From NCBI GenBank assembly GCA_029237695.1, contig CM055277.1, forward strand, positions 37,854,242 through 37,918,241: a stretch of 64,000 nucleotides of DNA, in the 5' to 3' direction. Of the stretch, positions 40,001-55,000 are shown piece after piece. Numbering within the stretch: the stretch's first letter is position 1; every line of letters starts with the position of its first letter. The translations under genes were made by a program, and so were the position numbers. The notes under the pieces were generated by a model. The model ran no database searches. It was given only the letters and a program-made list of their open reading frames with translations, and was not told where the DNA came from. Source of the DNA: Conchocele bisecta. Taxonomy: Eukaryota > Mollusca > Bivalvia > Lucinida > Thyasiridae.

Positions 40001-43000
40001 ATGTGGGGTGTCCGGGGTGTGGGCAGGGCAGAGTCGCCGGGCTGACCCCCCGGGGCGCCCCCCTGCCCCCGCCGCGCGTCCGGCACATCTTCCTGCAGAC
40101 ACTGGGCGATCTTGTTCTTCACATACTCCAACGTGGACACCTCCGAGTCCTGGAGGCCGGGCGCGCGGCGCAGCTGCGACCTCGCATCTACCGAGCATGT
40201 CGACAGGCTGCTGCTGCTGCTGTCCGCCTGCCCTGTACACACACAAACACAGGCATAACTACAGCAGTGATCGTAATATTCCCACAACATCGCTTTGACA
40301 CATGAACAGAATTAATATCAGAAAGAGTCCGAATCAAAATTTCATACACATTATTTACTTTCACCTCAAAGTGTGAGCTTGAACTTACAAACCGATTTGT
40401 TTTTCCAGCCACACACTACTGAAAACTCAGAAAAACTATTGCACCAATCGAAAAGAACTCCTCGCAGTAGTCACATACTGTCGACACTTCCGTCACTATC
40501 TCATTGGGTATGTGGCTAGTGAACGTGACACATCATTTCATCATGACAAACATGGCCATATCTTTTGGAAAATCAGTTTCCAAGATGTATACCAGAATCA
40601 AAATTTCATGCCCATTTCTGACCTATAACCTTTAAGTGTTACCTTGGACCTTGGATTTTGGTTTGTGGGTTTAAACGAGACGCATCTTTTCATCATTGCA
40701 AATATTTGTGGCAAATCATTTGAAAATCTATTCATCGGTTTATACACGATAGACGGCACATTTTTTACTTTAAACGTCTAAGTGTGACCTTGACATTGGA
40801 TGTTGATATTGTATATGTATGTTGATATTATATATGTATGTTAATATTGAATGTGACACATAGTCTCATCATGACAAACATTGGTAGCAAATCTGTAGCC
40901 ATTCATCGGTTCAGAAGATATACGGCAAAAACAAAAGCTCATGAGCATTTTTGATCTTTGACCTCTAAGTGTGACCTTGACCTTGGATGTAGACACGCAT
41001 GTATTGAATGTGATACATCGTCTCATCATAAACATTTGTGGCAAATCATAAAAGTCCATTCATCGATTTAGAAGATATACTGAAGAAACAAAATTTTCAA
41101 CAGACCAACAGCAGACAATCTGACTCCTATATACCCCGACCCTAGATTTGTTGGTGGGAGTATAAAATTAAATAACAGCTATATTTTGGTTTAAATTAGC
41201 ATCAAATTCACATAATTTACTCCAGTACACTTACAGTGCGACCCCGTTAGTACACGGAAGTCCGGCGACATACAACCTTCCGTGTTGCTTATCCGAACCG
41301 TGCTATATCTGTTCTCGCCCAAGACGCATCATAATGTCAACAAAAAATACATGTACACTGTACACTGTGACTGCGAATGAACGACGTCGCCAATGCCTAT
41401 AATATGCCATAAGTTTTCACTGTTATCTTTGCATGTAATAAATATATTGAATCCAAGAATTGTTAACGTTTTATTTATTCATCATGTTCATGTAGAATGT
41501 AGATCTACGCAGGTCCGTGCAATCCATTATTGTAAACGCGTGTAGAAACAAGAGGGCCATGATGGCCCTAATTCGCTCACCTGACTCCATGAACACCAGA
41601 GGAGAATGTGACATTGAGTTCATGTGTTTTAAAAAAATTGTGCTATTTTTAGATGGCGGTCATCTTGGATTAAGCGATGACTCTCATTTTACAAAATCTG
41701 AACATGCTTCACCCAGCATCGGCCATGTGGTTCCTGAGAAAAAGACGTTAAAAATCTTGAATAAATGGACCTTTTGGTGGCCTACATGGATGACATAATC
41801 ATCCGATTCCGACAAATATTGCACCAGAGTGATCGCCTCATTGATACCTTCAATTTGATATATGACATGACCATATTCGGTCAAAAATAAAATTTGACCC
41901 CAATTTGACCCCACGGGCCACGCCAATTTTTGACCACGGGGTCACCATTTTAACAACTTTCAAAGAGCAATGTACATCGATCATTCCTACCAAGTTTCGT
42001 CGAAATCCGGCTAGCGGTTCATGAGAAGATTTTTTAAGAATTTATGCTATTTTTAGACGGCGGCCATCTTCGATTAGCGATGACCTCCATTTTAACAAAT
42101 CTGAAAAGGCTTCACCCATGGACCATAACTTTTAAGTTTGGCTATCATGGGCCAAGCGGTTCATGTGAAGAAGAATTTTTAAATCTCTAATAAAAGAACG
42201 ACCTTTTGACCTTTCGGTGGCCATCTTGGATGACATAACAATCCGATTTCGACAGAAAATGCACCAGAGTGATCGCCTCATTGATACCTTCAATTTGATA
42301 TATGACATGACCATATTCGGTCAAAAATAAAATTTGACCCCAATTTGACCCCACGGGCCACGCCCATTTGTGACCCCGGGGTCACCATTTTAACAACTTT
42401 GAAAGAGCAATGTACATCGATCATTCCTACCAAGTTTCGTCGAAATCCAGCAAGCGGTTCATGAGAAGAAGATTTTTTAAGAATTTATGCTATTTTTAGA
42501 CGGCGGCCATCTTGGATTAGCGATGACCTCCATTTTAACAAATCTGAAAAGGCCATCTTGGATGACATAACAATCCGATTTCGACAAAAAATGCACCAGA
42601 GTGATCGCCTTGTTGATACCTTCGATTTGATATATGATATGACCATATTCAGTCAAAAATAAAATTTAACCCCAATTTGACCCCACGGGCCACGCCCATT
42701 TTTTACCCTGGGGTCACCATTTTAACAACTTTGAAAGAGCATTGTACATTGATCATTCCTACCAAGTTTTGTCGAAATCCGGTTGGCGGTTCTTGAGAAG
42801 AAGATTTTTGAAGAATTTGTGCTATTTTTAGACGGTGGCCATCTTGGATTACGTAATGACGTCATTTTAACAATTTTGTAATCCCCCTACCTAAGGACCA
42901 TGACCATGAAGTTTGGTGACCATAGGCCCAATGGTTACCGAGGAGAAGACGTTTGAAAATGTTCACGGACGACGACGACGGACGACGGACGACGACGGAC

Positions 43001-46000
43001 ACATTGCGGTAACAATAGCTCACATGAGCTTCGCTCAGGTGAGCTAAAAATCCCATTATCCCACCCACCTGGTATCGTACTGTACATGACGTTAATAATA
43101 GAACGAGATCAAGTGGGTGGGGTAATGGATATTTTTGTAATGGTCATTTTCTTTGTGTCACACGTCCGACTATTCCACCTGTGGGTTTGAGTACAGACCT
43201 GTATAGACATGTTTTGCCCGACGTGTTATAATATTGCGCCAGTTCATGAGGTAATCAGGCTTATCACGTGAGATTTTCGACGAAGATGAATCTGATAATA
43301 GTGTACATTTTCTGTAAACGATATCGAATGTTGACGAATATTAAATTAGTAATTATTACGCATTTGTTCTGAAAATGTTATCAACTTTCCGGTATATTTG
43401 CAGAAAAAAGTCAAATCATTCTCGGCGAAAATCTCAGTTATATAATAAAGTTGATTATCTCATGCACTGGCTCAATTATGACGTAGCGAAACAAGGCCAG
43501 TTGTCACGTACACATTTGTGTACATGCGCCGGGGGCGTGGGCAGTGCTGTAACAATTTAGTTAATCTGGGTCGAGCTAATCTGCGCGACTGATACGCGAT
43601 CTCCGATTGGTCAGCCTTTACACCTAATTAATATTCCACCAATGGCGAGCGCGAACGCATGCCGGAAAAATGATATCGAGCACATAACAATTAGCACTGC
43701 TTTGTTACTGGTCTTACTGATCTTATTCCCAGTTTGCTCGGATTAATTTACGAAATGTGCAAACGTGATCAGCTGCACATTCACATCGGTGAGATAAAAG
43801 GAGGCTATGCGTCCATAAAAAAAAAAATTCGTCCATTTTGGGTCTAATTTGGGAAAGAATCGCAAATTTAACACGATTTCTGACAATAGTGGTGTTACAA
43901 ATTTAACACGATTTTGATATACAAATAGGAAAAAAATTCGGGAGCCAAGGCACAACCATGTACTAACCGAAATCGTGTTATAGTGAAGCGTGTACTAACG
44001 GGGTTGCACTGTATAACATAGAACAAGGTCATACATCAATAAAACTATGCTGCAGTTGTTAGTAATTTGGCCATCTTGTTATTCAACCAGCTAGAAAATC
44101 ACCCATACAACATATGACAAATAACTCACAGGAATGGAAGTGTGTGCGAAGTATGTAATCAATTATAGTGAAATACGGTCACATGATGGGAGCTAGCTCC
44201 AGAGCCGGGCTTATATAAGTCACGCCATGCGATTTGGAAATACGTTTACAAAATTTACAATATTTTTCATAAATAAAGTCAAAAGTTGAGTACATGCGGA
44301 ATTATATTTTGTCAACTTTTGATGCCATTTACGGAAAATATATTGTAAATTTTGTAAACGTATTTCATGAAATCACGCAGATTACATGGCGTGTCTCATA
44401 TGTTACCTACCGGGAGGAGACGGGGGCATATTCTGGCTGCCCGGGGGGGCGCCGGTGGGCGAGTGGGACTGGTCGGGCTTCATGAGGCGGCGGTCCCCGT
44501 CTGTCTGTACGAAGCCTGCGGTGTCCGGCGACGACTGTGACACGGGGCCGCTACCATACACCTCCCCCGACGCCGCCACTCCGCTACTGCTGCTACTTGC
44601 CTGCTCATTCGCCTGCAGTCAGGTATTTATTTATTTAATCGTGTTTAACGTCCTGTCAACAGCTAACGTCATATTAAGCAGGGTTAATGGGGTCGAGTCC
44701 CATATTCAACTGGTTGTGTGTGGGGGGGAACCTGATTTGGTGCTAGGTCCTCACCACACCAGAGGAGTCACTGAGTCCCCTCTATAAAAGTAATAGGATT
44801 AGCATGAATATTACTACTCCTATAATGGGTATACCCTTTGCACCTGTGAATTAATCTAAACTTGTCATCACCTGCAATCAGGGTAGTGTCTCAGGCAGGT
44901 CAGTTTGTCGGTTCTGGACCGAATTTTGAAATCTCAGACCGATTGAAATTTGCAAACTATCCTTAAAATTTGGTCAGAAAATAATGGCAATTCAGCTGTT
45001 ATTTCGTGTCAACCGTGTAAATGTACCGATTTTGACACCAAGTAATGTCCATTTTATGACACATATTCGGGGCATAACCGTGTTAAAACATTGTCGGGTA
45101 ATAAATCGTTGTGTGTTCGGCCGCCTTGCAACACATTTCTCCCAGTATCGATTTTTCATAACACGAGCGTGGTGACAGGTGCAGGCTTTTCTCTTAGCGG
45201 TTTATAAATAGACTGGCTTTAGCGTAAAGGTTTGTTAAGATTCGCCATTTCTGATGATTTTAAAATAAATAAAGAAACCATTCACTGTGGTTTATATCCG
45301 TGTTTGTAATATTTATATATACATGTATTACACTTTTCACCCCAAGTAACTGACACAGACTATTCCATATCAAGTTTGGAACTGTTACATTACGCTGCAT
45401 TAGGGGTCATTTTTGGTATAAAGTACATACAAATGGCGTAGATCCTAATGAGACGGCTCATGAATAGCCGGCTCATCGGGATCTACAGTTTGTAAACATT
45501 TTGATAAAGGACAAAGGTACGTCTGCCATGTTAAAAGTGTTTATCTGCAATCCAAAATAATACAATCATCATTATGATTCGACTAGAGCTGTCGTTTCGA
45601 GATCGCGAAGCAAAAACGCGATTGAATATGATAGAATCGCGTGTTTTCGTCTCGCAATCTTGAGATCATAATTCGCATTTTCGAACCTATGCACGATATC
45701 GCGAGAACGCCAGATTGTAAAATGTCCCACGTAAAAATAGTCTTAGGAGACGATTCTCATGTGCTGCTAAAACATGTTTTTATTAAGAAGTAGAACAAAT
45801 GTGGACAAAAACCAATATTTCTTGACAAAAAAAACGCAACAGCATAGTTTGACAAATACATGATAATCATCTTCTTAGGAGAAAACACTCATGTGCTACC
45901 AATACATGTTTATTGGGGAAAAAAACATATTTCGATATGCGTTATTGGTTACTGCATCGCATCTGGTGTTTGCCTTACCTTTTTTTTTCGGTGATTCCGT

Positions 46001-49000
46001 ACCTCCGACTTACTTTCGACGTCATAAATTTATGGAATAATTATGTGCGAAAGATAACTCCACAGCCAAATCTTACTAAATAAAGTTCTATTTTAGTCCA
46101 TGCGTGATAGTGTCCCGAAATGGATAGATATAAATATGTGTTGAGTAATTGATCGTAAATGTGTGTCTCTGTTGACATCGCGTCGGCGTCAGATCGGCAC
46201 GACTTTGTAACCTTTGATGTGTCACCCTCCACCATGTCAGTCAGTAATGATTACAACTGCACGTGCATATTATGTACGACGTGATCGCACAAAACCGGGC
46301 TTATTGGATATTTCTAATGCACTCTATAAATATCACGCAATCTGATTGGCTGATGGTCATACATTACAGGTATATCATTGTTGATGAACGGTCGCAAATT
46401 ATTTCAATATGTATTCCTACGCCAATGCTAAGTTTGAGGTCGGTAAATTTACTCTGCCACATAATGACCGACAAAAACATAGGGTAACTCGGACACATTT
46501 CCAAGTGGTATTCTGGTATTATTGTCAAAGACACAGCTGTCTTGCATCTGAAACGTCCTGGTCCGAAACGTCCTGGTGACCTGGTCCGAAAGTTGCATGG
46601 TCTGAAGCGTACGGCGAAAATATATTGCAAATATCTCACCGTTGATCACGTTTCTTATGTTTTGGCAGTAATAGATCGTTCACACAAACAGAAAGTATGT
46701 ATCCTGTGTAATCTTGCATCTCAAATGGTAGTATATCACAAATGATTAGACAATTTATCACAATATTTATCAACATCAGGAAGTTTGACAGGCAGCCACC
46801 ATTGAAATATTGTTGCTAAGAGATCGCACTGGAGTGACATTAAAAGCACAAAGTAGTAAATCAGGCAATTATAATTCAAACGACAAATTTATTTGTTTTA
46901 TTATGGAAAAATAATTAAATCAGCAACATAAACGTATATACATTCATGCAAAAATTGCTAATATCTTGTAATTGTGTAGAAAATATTATTTGTGTGATCC
47001 GTCCGGTATGACCTGCCCAACCAGCTTGCAATCCGGTACGATTTCCCAACTAGACTCGATAAAGTTTGCAAAACAGTAAAGGAGTGCATTAGAAATAGGT
47101 TAACTGCATTGTAATTTTGAAATTTGCGGCGTATATCAGAAAATGATAGGTCGGAAAACATGTTTTGTTTTTGCTAGCGCGTCGCCATTAAACAAATTTT
47201 CAGACCTATAATTTTCTGATATACGCTGCAAATTTCAAAATTACAATACAGTTAACCCTATAGCGACTAGCGAAGACCAAAACAATCGTATTAGGAGACG
47301 ATTATGAGAATCGTCTCCTAATACGATTGTTTTGGGCTGCCAAAACATGTTTTTCAAAAAATATGAGAATCGGCTCCTAAAACGGTGGTGGGGCACTAAT
47401 TGTGCCGGCTTGTTCGGGCTGACAGTTACGTCTGGATCGATTGGCATTCTGAAATTTTACAAGCCCTGTAGCCGATTTCATCAAAATTGCAAAGTATACT
47501 TATCTAGCAAAGTATACTTTGAGGGAGTAATCATTTATTTTTCCCGAAATGCATTATTTCATATAGAACTAACGACTGCATATATTTGATGATTAAAAGT
47601 ATGCATCATTATTATACTGAATTTATTACATTATCACAGCCAAAATGGCTGTGATAATGTAACAAATTCAGTATAATCAAAATTAATAAATTCATCCTTA
47701 AATTGAAAATTTCTCCCTCAAAGTATACTAGATAAGTACGGTATACTTTGCAATGTTGGTGAAATAGGCTACAGGTCTCAGGGAATAGTAGAAATATACT
47801 GCCGAAATAAATGAGAAAATTCAAAAGTGACCATACGGTTTAGGACCATAGTAGCCCAAGGTAAGTGATCTGGGCCTGTGCTAGCCACCATTCTGTCAAC
47901 ACGGAATAAATGGTTTTAATCAGACTGTAACATGGTGATCAGGATCTACTCAGACCACAAATATTTGAAACTCCTTTTTCACAGACTCAAGTTCTACCTC
48001 TACTGAAATTACACATTTTTTTAAATTGTACGAATCATGTTTACCGATAGATACCGCAGAACCACCCTAAATCAGACACCCAGAATACCTCGGTGTGTTC
48101 TCGAGGAATGGAGCGTGTGGCCTTTGCAACCAGTGTAATGCCAGATCAGCACTAGTTGCCTTCACTAGGAGAAACATCGGCCATGCATGACCGACCCTCC
48201 TCAGGCTACAAGAGTGTCCTAGTAGACCAGGGGCCCATTTCACTAAACTTTGTACGACTAAAATATTTGTAGTGCAAATTTAGGATCTTCTGCAAATTGC
48301 AATTGATGGATTAACATTTATTGAGCATAGGCTGCACATGCAGCATATTACATTTATTTACATTTATTGAGCATATGCTACATGTGCAGCCTATGCTCAA
48401 TACATGTAAATCCAATAATTGTTTACAAGAAAACATTGTTAATGTGCAATTTACAGACTATCATAATTTACACTTACATTTTAATCGTATGAAGTTTAGT
48501 GAAGTGGCCCCCAGGAGCTATACTGGCCACAGCTGCCATCCCACAGCCATGGTTATACTACAATGTTTTAGTGGCCCCCAGGAGCTATACTGGCCACAGC
48601 TGCCATCCCACAGCCATGGTTATACTACAATGTTTTAGTGGCCCCCAGGAGCTATACTGGCCACAGCTGCCATCCCACAGCCATGGTTATACTACAATGT
48701 TTTAGTGGCTCCCAGGAGCTATACTGGCCACAGCTGCCATCCCACAGCCATGGTTATACTACAATGTTTTAGTGGCTCAGGAGCATATCCACAGCTGATA
48801 CCTACAATGTTTTAGTGGCCTCAGGAGCCGGTTATACTACAATGTTTTTAGTGGCCCACAGCTGCCATCCCACAGCCATGGTTATACTACAATGTTTTAG
48901 TGGCTCCCAGGAGCTATACTGGCCACAGCTGCCATCCCACAGCCATGGTTATACTACAATGTTTTAGCACTCATCCTACCTGTCGCCATTTCCATTTTTT

Positions 49001-52000
49001 ATGGGCGGCTACGGGAAAATTTCCCGTCATATTCTTGGTTTGTGCGGAGGGATCTGCCTGACCACTGGAGACGGTGGGGGAGGTAACCTGGGACGACCAC
49101 GTTGTTGTTGTTGTTGCCTGCTGGCTGCTTGTTGTTGTTGTGCTCGACACGAACGCCGTGGTAGGCGGGCGACTTGGTGCCACTGTAACACAACAATATT
49201 ACAAATAAGCCAATGTTTATCCATAGCCCAGTCTTGCTCCCATTCCACAAGGACATTTATTGCATAACGGGGTGTTTCACAGTAAAACAAGAGTGCCGCA
49301 AGTCACAAAATACGCCCATCGAATATGGGCCAGACAGCGAAGATGCAGAAATGTGAAGCTGTCACCAAGGCAAGAAACATTAATGAGAATTTGAAAGTCT
49401 ATAGCATTATTTTTTCATCTCGTTGTGCTAAACATGTATACTAATTTAGGCAGAGATAGAAAAGTAGAGTCCAAAGTAGAAATGATAGGGAATTGGATAC
49501 AACAATTTAGAAAAAATGGCTAAGTTAAAAAGGTGTTGTACACAAACTCTGTACCCTATATAAATAGTAAACAGGAAAAAAAGTAGAAAAAATGGCTAAT
49601 TAAAAAAGGTGATATTATTGTTAAAAAATATTTATTCGACATAAAAACACCAATGGTGCACATCTTCAATATGTGTAGAAGACGTGTGCATAGTTTGGAG
49701 GAGTTGTGTACACAAACTCTGTACCCTATATAGAATTGTACAGAAAAATGTAGAAAAAATGGCTAAGTTAAAAAGGTGATATTTTTGTTAAAAAATATGT
49801 TTTCGACATAAAAAAAACACCAAGGTGCACATCTTCAATGAAGGACGTGTGATAGTTTTTCGGAGGAGTTGTGCACCCAATTGTCAAAAAATAACGAGAT
49901 CGTAAGGTCACATCTTCAATATGTGTAAGACATGTGCATATTTTCGTTGTGTACACAAACTCTGTACCCTATATAGAATTGTACAGGAAAATGTAGAAAA
50001 AATGGCTAAGTTAAAAAGGTGATATTTTTGTTAAAAAATATGTTTTGGCATAAAAACACCAAGGTGCAAATCTTCAATATGTGTAGAAGACGTGTGTATA
50101 GTTTCAGAACGATCGACTGAACAGTTTCGGAGGAGTTGTGTACACAAACTCTGTACCGTATATAGAATTGTATAGAAAAATGTAGAAAAAATGGCTATTA
50201 AAAGTTAAAAAGGTGATATATTTGTTAAAAAATATTTTTTCGGCATAAAAACACCAAGGTGCACAATATTCAATATGTGTAGAAGACGTGTGTATAATTT
50301 CAGAAAGATCGACTGTACGGTTTCGGAGGAGTTGTGTACACAAACTCTGTACCGTATATAGAATTGTATAGAAAAATGTAGAAAAAATGGCTAAGTTAAA
50401 AAGGTGATATTTTTGTTAAAAAATATTTTTTCGGCATAAAAACACCAAGCTGCACATCTTCAATATGTGTAGAAGACGTGTGTATAGTTTCAGATCGATC
50501 GACTGAACAGTTTCGGAGGAGTTGTGTACACAAACTCTGTACCGTATATAGAATTGTAGGGAAAAATGTAGAAACAAGAAATGCGTCTGTCGAACGCGGA
50601 TGCCACCTGCAGCATATTTGAGAAACTGTGACAAAGTGGTTAACCGAAAAGTGTGACGGACGGACGGACGGACGGACGGACGGACGGCAAGACAGACGGA
50701 CAGATGGACGGACAGACGGACAAACACTATATGCCCCCCGTTTCTTCGAAACCCGGTGGCATAAAAATGACTAAGTTAAAAAGGTGATATTTTTGTTAAA
50801 AAATATCTTTTCGGCATAAAAACACCAAGGTGCACATCTTCAATATGTGTAGAAGACGTGTGTATAGTTTCAGATCGATCGACTGAACGGTTTCGGAGGA
50901 GTTGTGTACACAAACTCTGTACCGTATACAGAATTGTATAGAACAAGAAATGCGTCTGTCGAACGCGGATGCCACCTGCAGCATATTTGAGAAACTGTGA
51001 CAAATTGGTTAACCGAAAAGTGTGACTGACTGGACAGACGGATGGCGGACGGACGGACGGACGGTACGGACGGACGGACGGACGGTCCAAACACTATATG
51101 CCACCCGTTTCTTCGAAACCCGGTGGTGGCATAAAAATGTAGAACAAGAGTGCCGCAAGTCACAAAATACGCCCGTCGAATATGGGCCAGACAGCGAAGA
51201 TGCAAAAATGTGAAGCTGTCACCAAGGCAAGAAACATTAATGAGAATTTGAAAGTCTATAGCATTATTTCTTCATCTCGTTGTGCTAAACATGTATACTA
51301 ATTTAGGCAGAGATAGAAAAGTAGAGTGCAAAGTAGAAATGATAGGGAATTGGATACAATAATTTAGAAAAAATGGCTAAGTTAAAAAGGTGTTGTGTAC
51401 ACAAACTCTGTACCCTATATAGAATTGTACAGAAAAATGTAGAAAAAATGGCTAAGTTAAAAAGGTGATATTTTTGTTAAAAAATATGTTTTCGACATAA
51501 AAACACCAAGGTGCACATCTTCAATATGTGTAGAAGACGTGTGCATAGTTTCGGAGGAGTTGTGTACACAAACTCTGTACCCTATATAGAATTGTACAGA
51601 AAAATGTAGAAAAAATGGCTAAGTTAAAAAGGTGATATTTTTGTTAAAAAATATGTTTTTGGCATAAAAACACCAAGGTGCAAATCTTCAATATGTGTAG
51701 AAGACGTGTGTTTAGTTTCAGAACGATCGACTGAACAGTTTCGGAGGAGTTGTGTACACAAACTCTATACCGTATAAAGAATTGTATAGAAAAATGTAGA
51801 AAAAATGGCTAAGTTAAAAAGGTGATATTTTTGTTAAAAAATATGTTTTCGACATAAAAACACCAAGGTGCACATCTTCAATATGTGTAGAAGACGTGTG
51901 CATAGTTTTGGAGGAGTTGTGTACACAAACTCTGTACCCTATATAGAATTGTACAGAAAAATGTAGAAAAAATGGCTAAGTTAAAAAGGTGATATTTTTG

Positions 52001-55000
52001 TTAAAAAATATATTTTTTCGGCATAAAAACACCAAGGTGCACATCTTCAATATGTGTAGAAGACGTGTGTATAGTTTCAGATCGATCGACTGAACGGTTT
52101 CGGAGGAGTTGTGTACACAAACTCTGTACCGTATATAGAATTGTAGGGAAAAATGTAGAAACAAGAAATGCGTCTGTCGAACGCGGATGCCATATTTGAG
52201 AAACTGTGACAAAGTGGTTAACCGAAAAGTGTGACGGACGGACGGACGGACGGACGGACGGACGGACGTTCTTACATTAGGGTACTTATGTGGCTTATCA
52301 CATGTTAAATATTAGCCACATAAAACGATTTTTAGCCACATAAAACGATTTTTTAGGTGGCTAATTGTAACCAACCCTATCCTTTAACAAGTCCATAACC
52401 CTCCCGTGGGGCTAGCCACATAAGTACCCTAATGTGTGCCCGGAACGGACGGACAGATGCACGGACGGACAGACGGACAAACACTATATGCCACCCGTTT
52501 CTTCGAAACAAACCCGGTGGCATAAAAATGGCTAAGTTAAAAAGGTGATATTTTTGTTAAAAAATATTTTTTCGGCATAAAAAACACCAAGGTGCACAAT
52601 ATTCAATATGTGTAGAAGGCGTGTGTATAGTTTCAGAACGATCGACTGAATGGTTTCGGAGGAGTTGTGTACACAAACTCTGTACCGTATATAGAATTGT
52701 ATAGAAAAATGTAGAAAAAAAGGCTAAGTTAAAAAGGTGATATTTTTGTTAAAAAAATATCTTTTCGGCATAAAAACACCAAGGTGCACATCTTCAATAT
52801 GTGTAGAAGACGTGTGTATAGTTTCAGATCGATCGACTGAACGGTTTCGGAGGAGTTGTGTACACAAACTCTGTACCGTATACAGAATTGTATAGAACAA
52901 GAAATGCGTCTGTCGAACGCGGATGCCACCTGCAGCATATTTGAGAAACTGTGACAAATTGGTTAACCGAAAAGTGTGACGGACGGACAGACGGATGGAC
53001 GGACGGACGGACGGACGGACGGACGGACGGTCCAAACACTATATGCCACCCGTTTCTTCGAAACCGGTGGCAATAAAAATGTAGAACAAGAGTGCCGCAA
53101 GTCACAAAATACGCCCGTCGAATATGGGCCAGACAGCGAAGATGCAAAAATGTGAAGCTGTCACCAAGGCAAGAAACATTAATGAGAATTTGAAAGTCTA
53201 TAGCATTATTTCTTCATCTCGTTGTGCTAAACATGTATACTAGAATTAGGCAGAGATAGAAAAGTAGAGTGCAAAGTAGAAATGATAGGGAATTGGATAC
53301 AATAATTTAGAAAAAATGGCTAAGTTAAAAAGGTGTTGTGTACACAAACTCTGTACCCTATATAGAATTGTACAGAAAAATGTAGAAAAAATGGCTAAGT
53401 TAAAAAGGTGATATTTTTGTTAAAAAATATGTTTTCGACATAAAAACACCAAGGTGCACATCTTCAATATGTGTAGAAGACGTGTGCATAGTTTCGGAGG
53501 AGTTGTGTACACAAACTCTGTACCCTATATAGAATTGTACAGAAAAATGTAGAAAAAATGGCTAAGTTAAAAAGGTGATATTTTTGTTAAAAAATATGTT
53601 TTGGCATAAAAACACCAAGGTGCAAATCTTCAATATGTGTAGAAGACGTGTGTTTAGTTTCAGAACGATCGACTGAACAGTTTCGGAGGAGTTGTGTACA
53701 CAAACTCTATACCGTATATAGAATTGTATAGAAAAATGTAGAAAAAATGGCTAAGTTAAAAAGGTGATATTTTTGTTAAAAAATATGTTTTCGACATAAA
53801 AACACCAAGGTGCACATCTTCAATATGTGTAGAAGACGTGTGCATAGTTTTGGAGGAGTTGTGTACACAAACTCTGTACCCTATATAGAATTGTACAGAA
53901 AAATGTAGAAAAAATATGGCTAAGTTAAAAAGGTGATATTTTTTAAGTTAAAAAATATATTTTTTTTCGGCATAAAAACACCAAGGTGCACATCTTCAAT
54001 ATGTGTAGAAGACGTGTGTATAGTTTCAGATCGATCGACTGAACTTTTTCGGATTCGGAGTGTGTACACAAACTCTGTACCGTATATAGAATTGTAGGGA
54101 AAACATGTAAGAAACAAGAAATCGTCTGTCCGAACGCGGATGCCATATTTGAGAAACTGTGACAAAGTGGTTAACCGAAAAGTGTGACGGACGGACGGAC
54201 GGACGGACGGACGGACGGACGTTCTTACATTAGGGTACTTATGTGGCTTATCACATGTTAAATATTAGCCACATAAAACGATTTTTAGCCACATAAAACG
54301 ATTTTTTAGGTGGCTAATTGTAACCAACCCTATCCTTTAACAAGTCCATAACCCTGTGGGGCTAGCCACATAAGTACCCTAATGTGTGCCCGGACGGACG
54401 GACAGATGCACGGACGGACAGACGGACAAACACTATATGCCACCCGTTTCTTCGAAACCCGGTGGCATAAAAATGGCTAAGTTAAAAAGGTGATATTTTT
54501 GTTAAAAAATATTTTTTCGGCATAAAAACACCAAGGTGCACAATATTCAATATGTGTAGAAGGCGTGTGTATAGTTTCAGAACGATCGACTGAATGGTTT
54601 CGGAGGAGTTGTGTACACAAACTCTGTACCGTATATAGAATTGTATAGAAAAATGTAGAAAAAAAGGCTAAGTTAAAAAGGTGATATTTTTGTTAAAAAA
54701 TATCTTTTCGGCATAAAAACACCAAGGTGCACATCTTCAATATGTGTAGAAGACGTGTGTATAGTTTCAGATCGATCGACTGAACGGTTTCGGAGGAGTT
54801 GTGTACACAAACTCTGTACCGTATACAGAATTGTATAGAACAAGAAATGCGTCTGTCGAACGCGGATGCCACCTGCAGCATATTTGAGAAACTGTGACAA
54901 ATTGGTTAACCGAAAAGTGTGACGGACGGACAGACGGATGGACGGACGGACGGACGGACGGACGGACGGTCCAAACACTATATGCCACCCGTTTCTTCGA

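Larger units (their letters stand above)
41234..44011. mobile_element. Pogo-like element with nested insertions
   Basis: CAGTGCGACCCCGTTAGTAC at the left and GTACTAACGGGGTTGCACTG at the right, flanked by TA (41232-41233 and 44012-44013). Total 2.78 kb, but much of this is younger inserted repeat (41547-43047 and 43230-43485). No transposase frame is seen, so it is a non-autonomous element enlarged by insertions. Confidence 0.65.
40233..44410 (-). other. NCOR intron (between exons at 40232 and 44411)
   Basis: 4.2 kb. 40540-41165 is a reverse-oriented, diverged relative of the pearl-like element at 15111: three loose units with TCTCATCATGACAAACAT and AAGTGTGACCTTGAC, ending GACTCCTATATACCCC. 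The rest is covered by the elements at 41234, 41547, 43230 and 44218. Confidence 0.6.
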
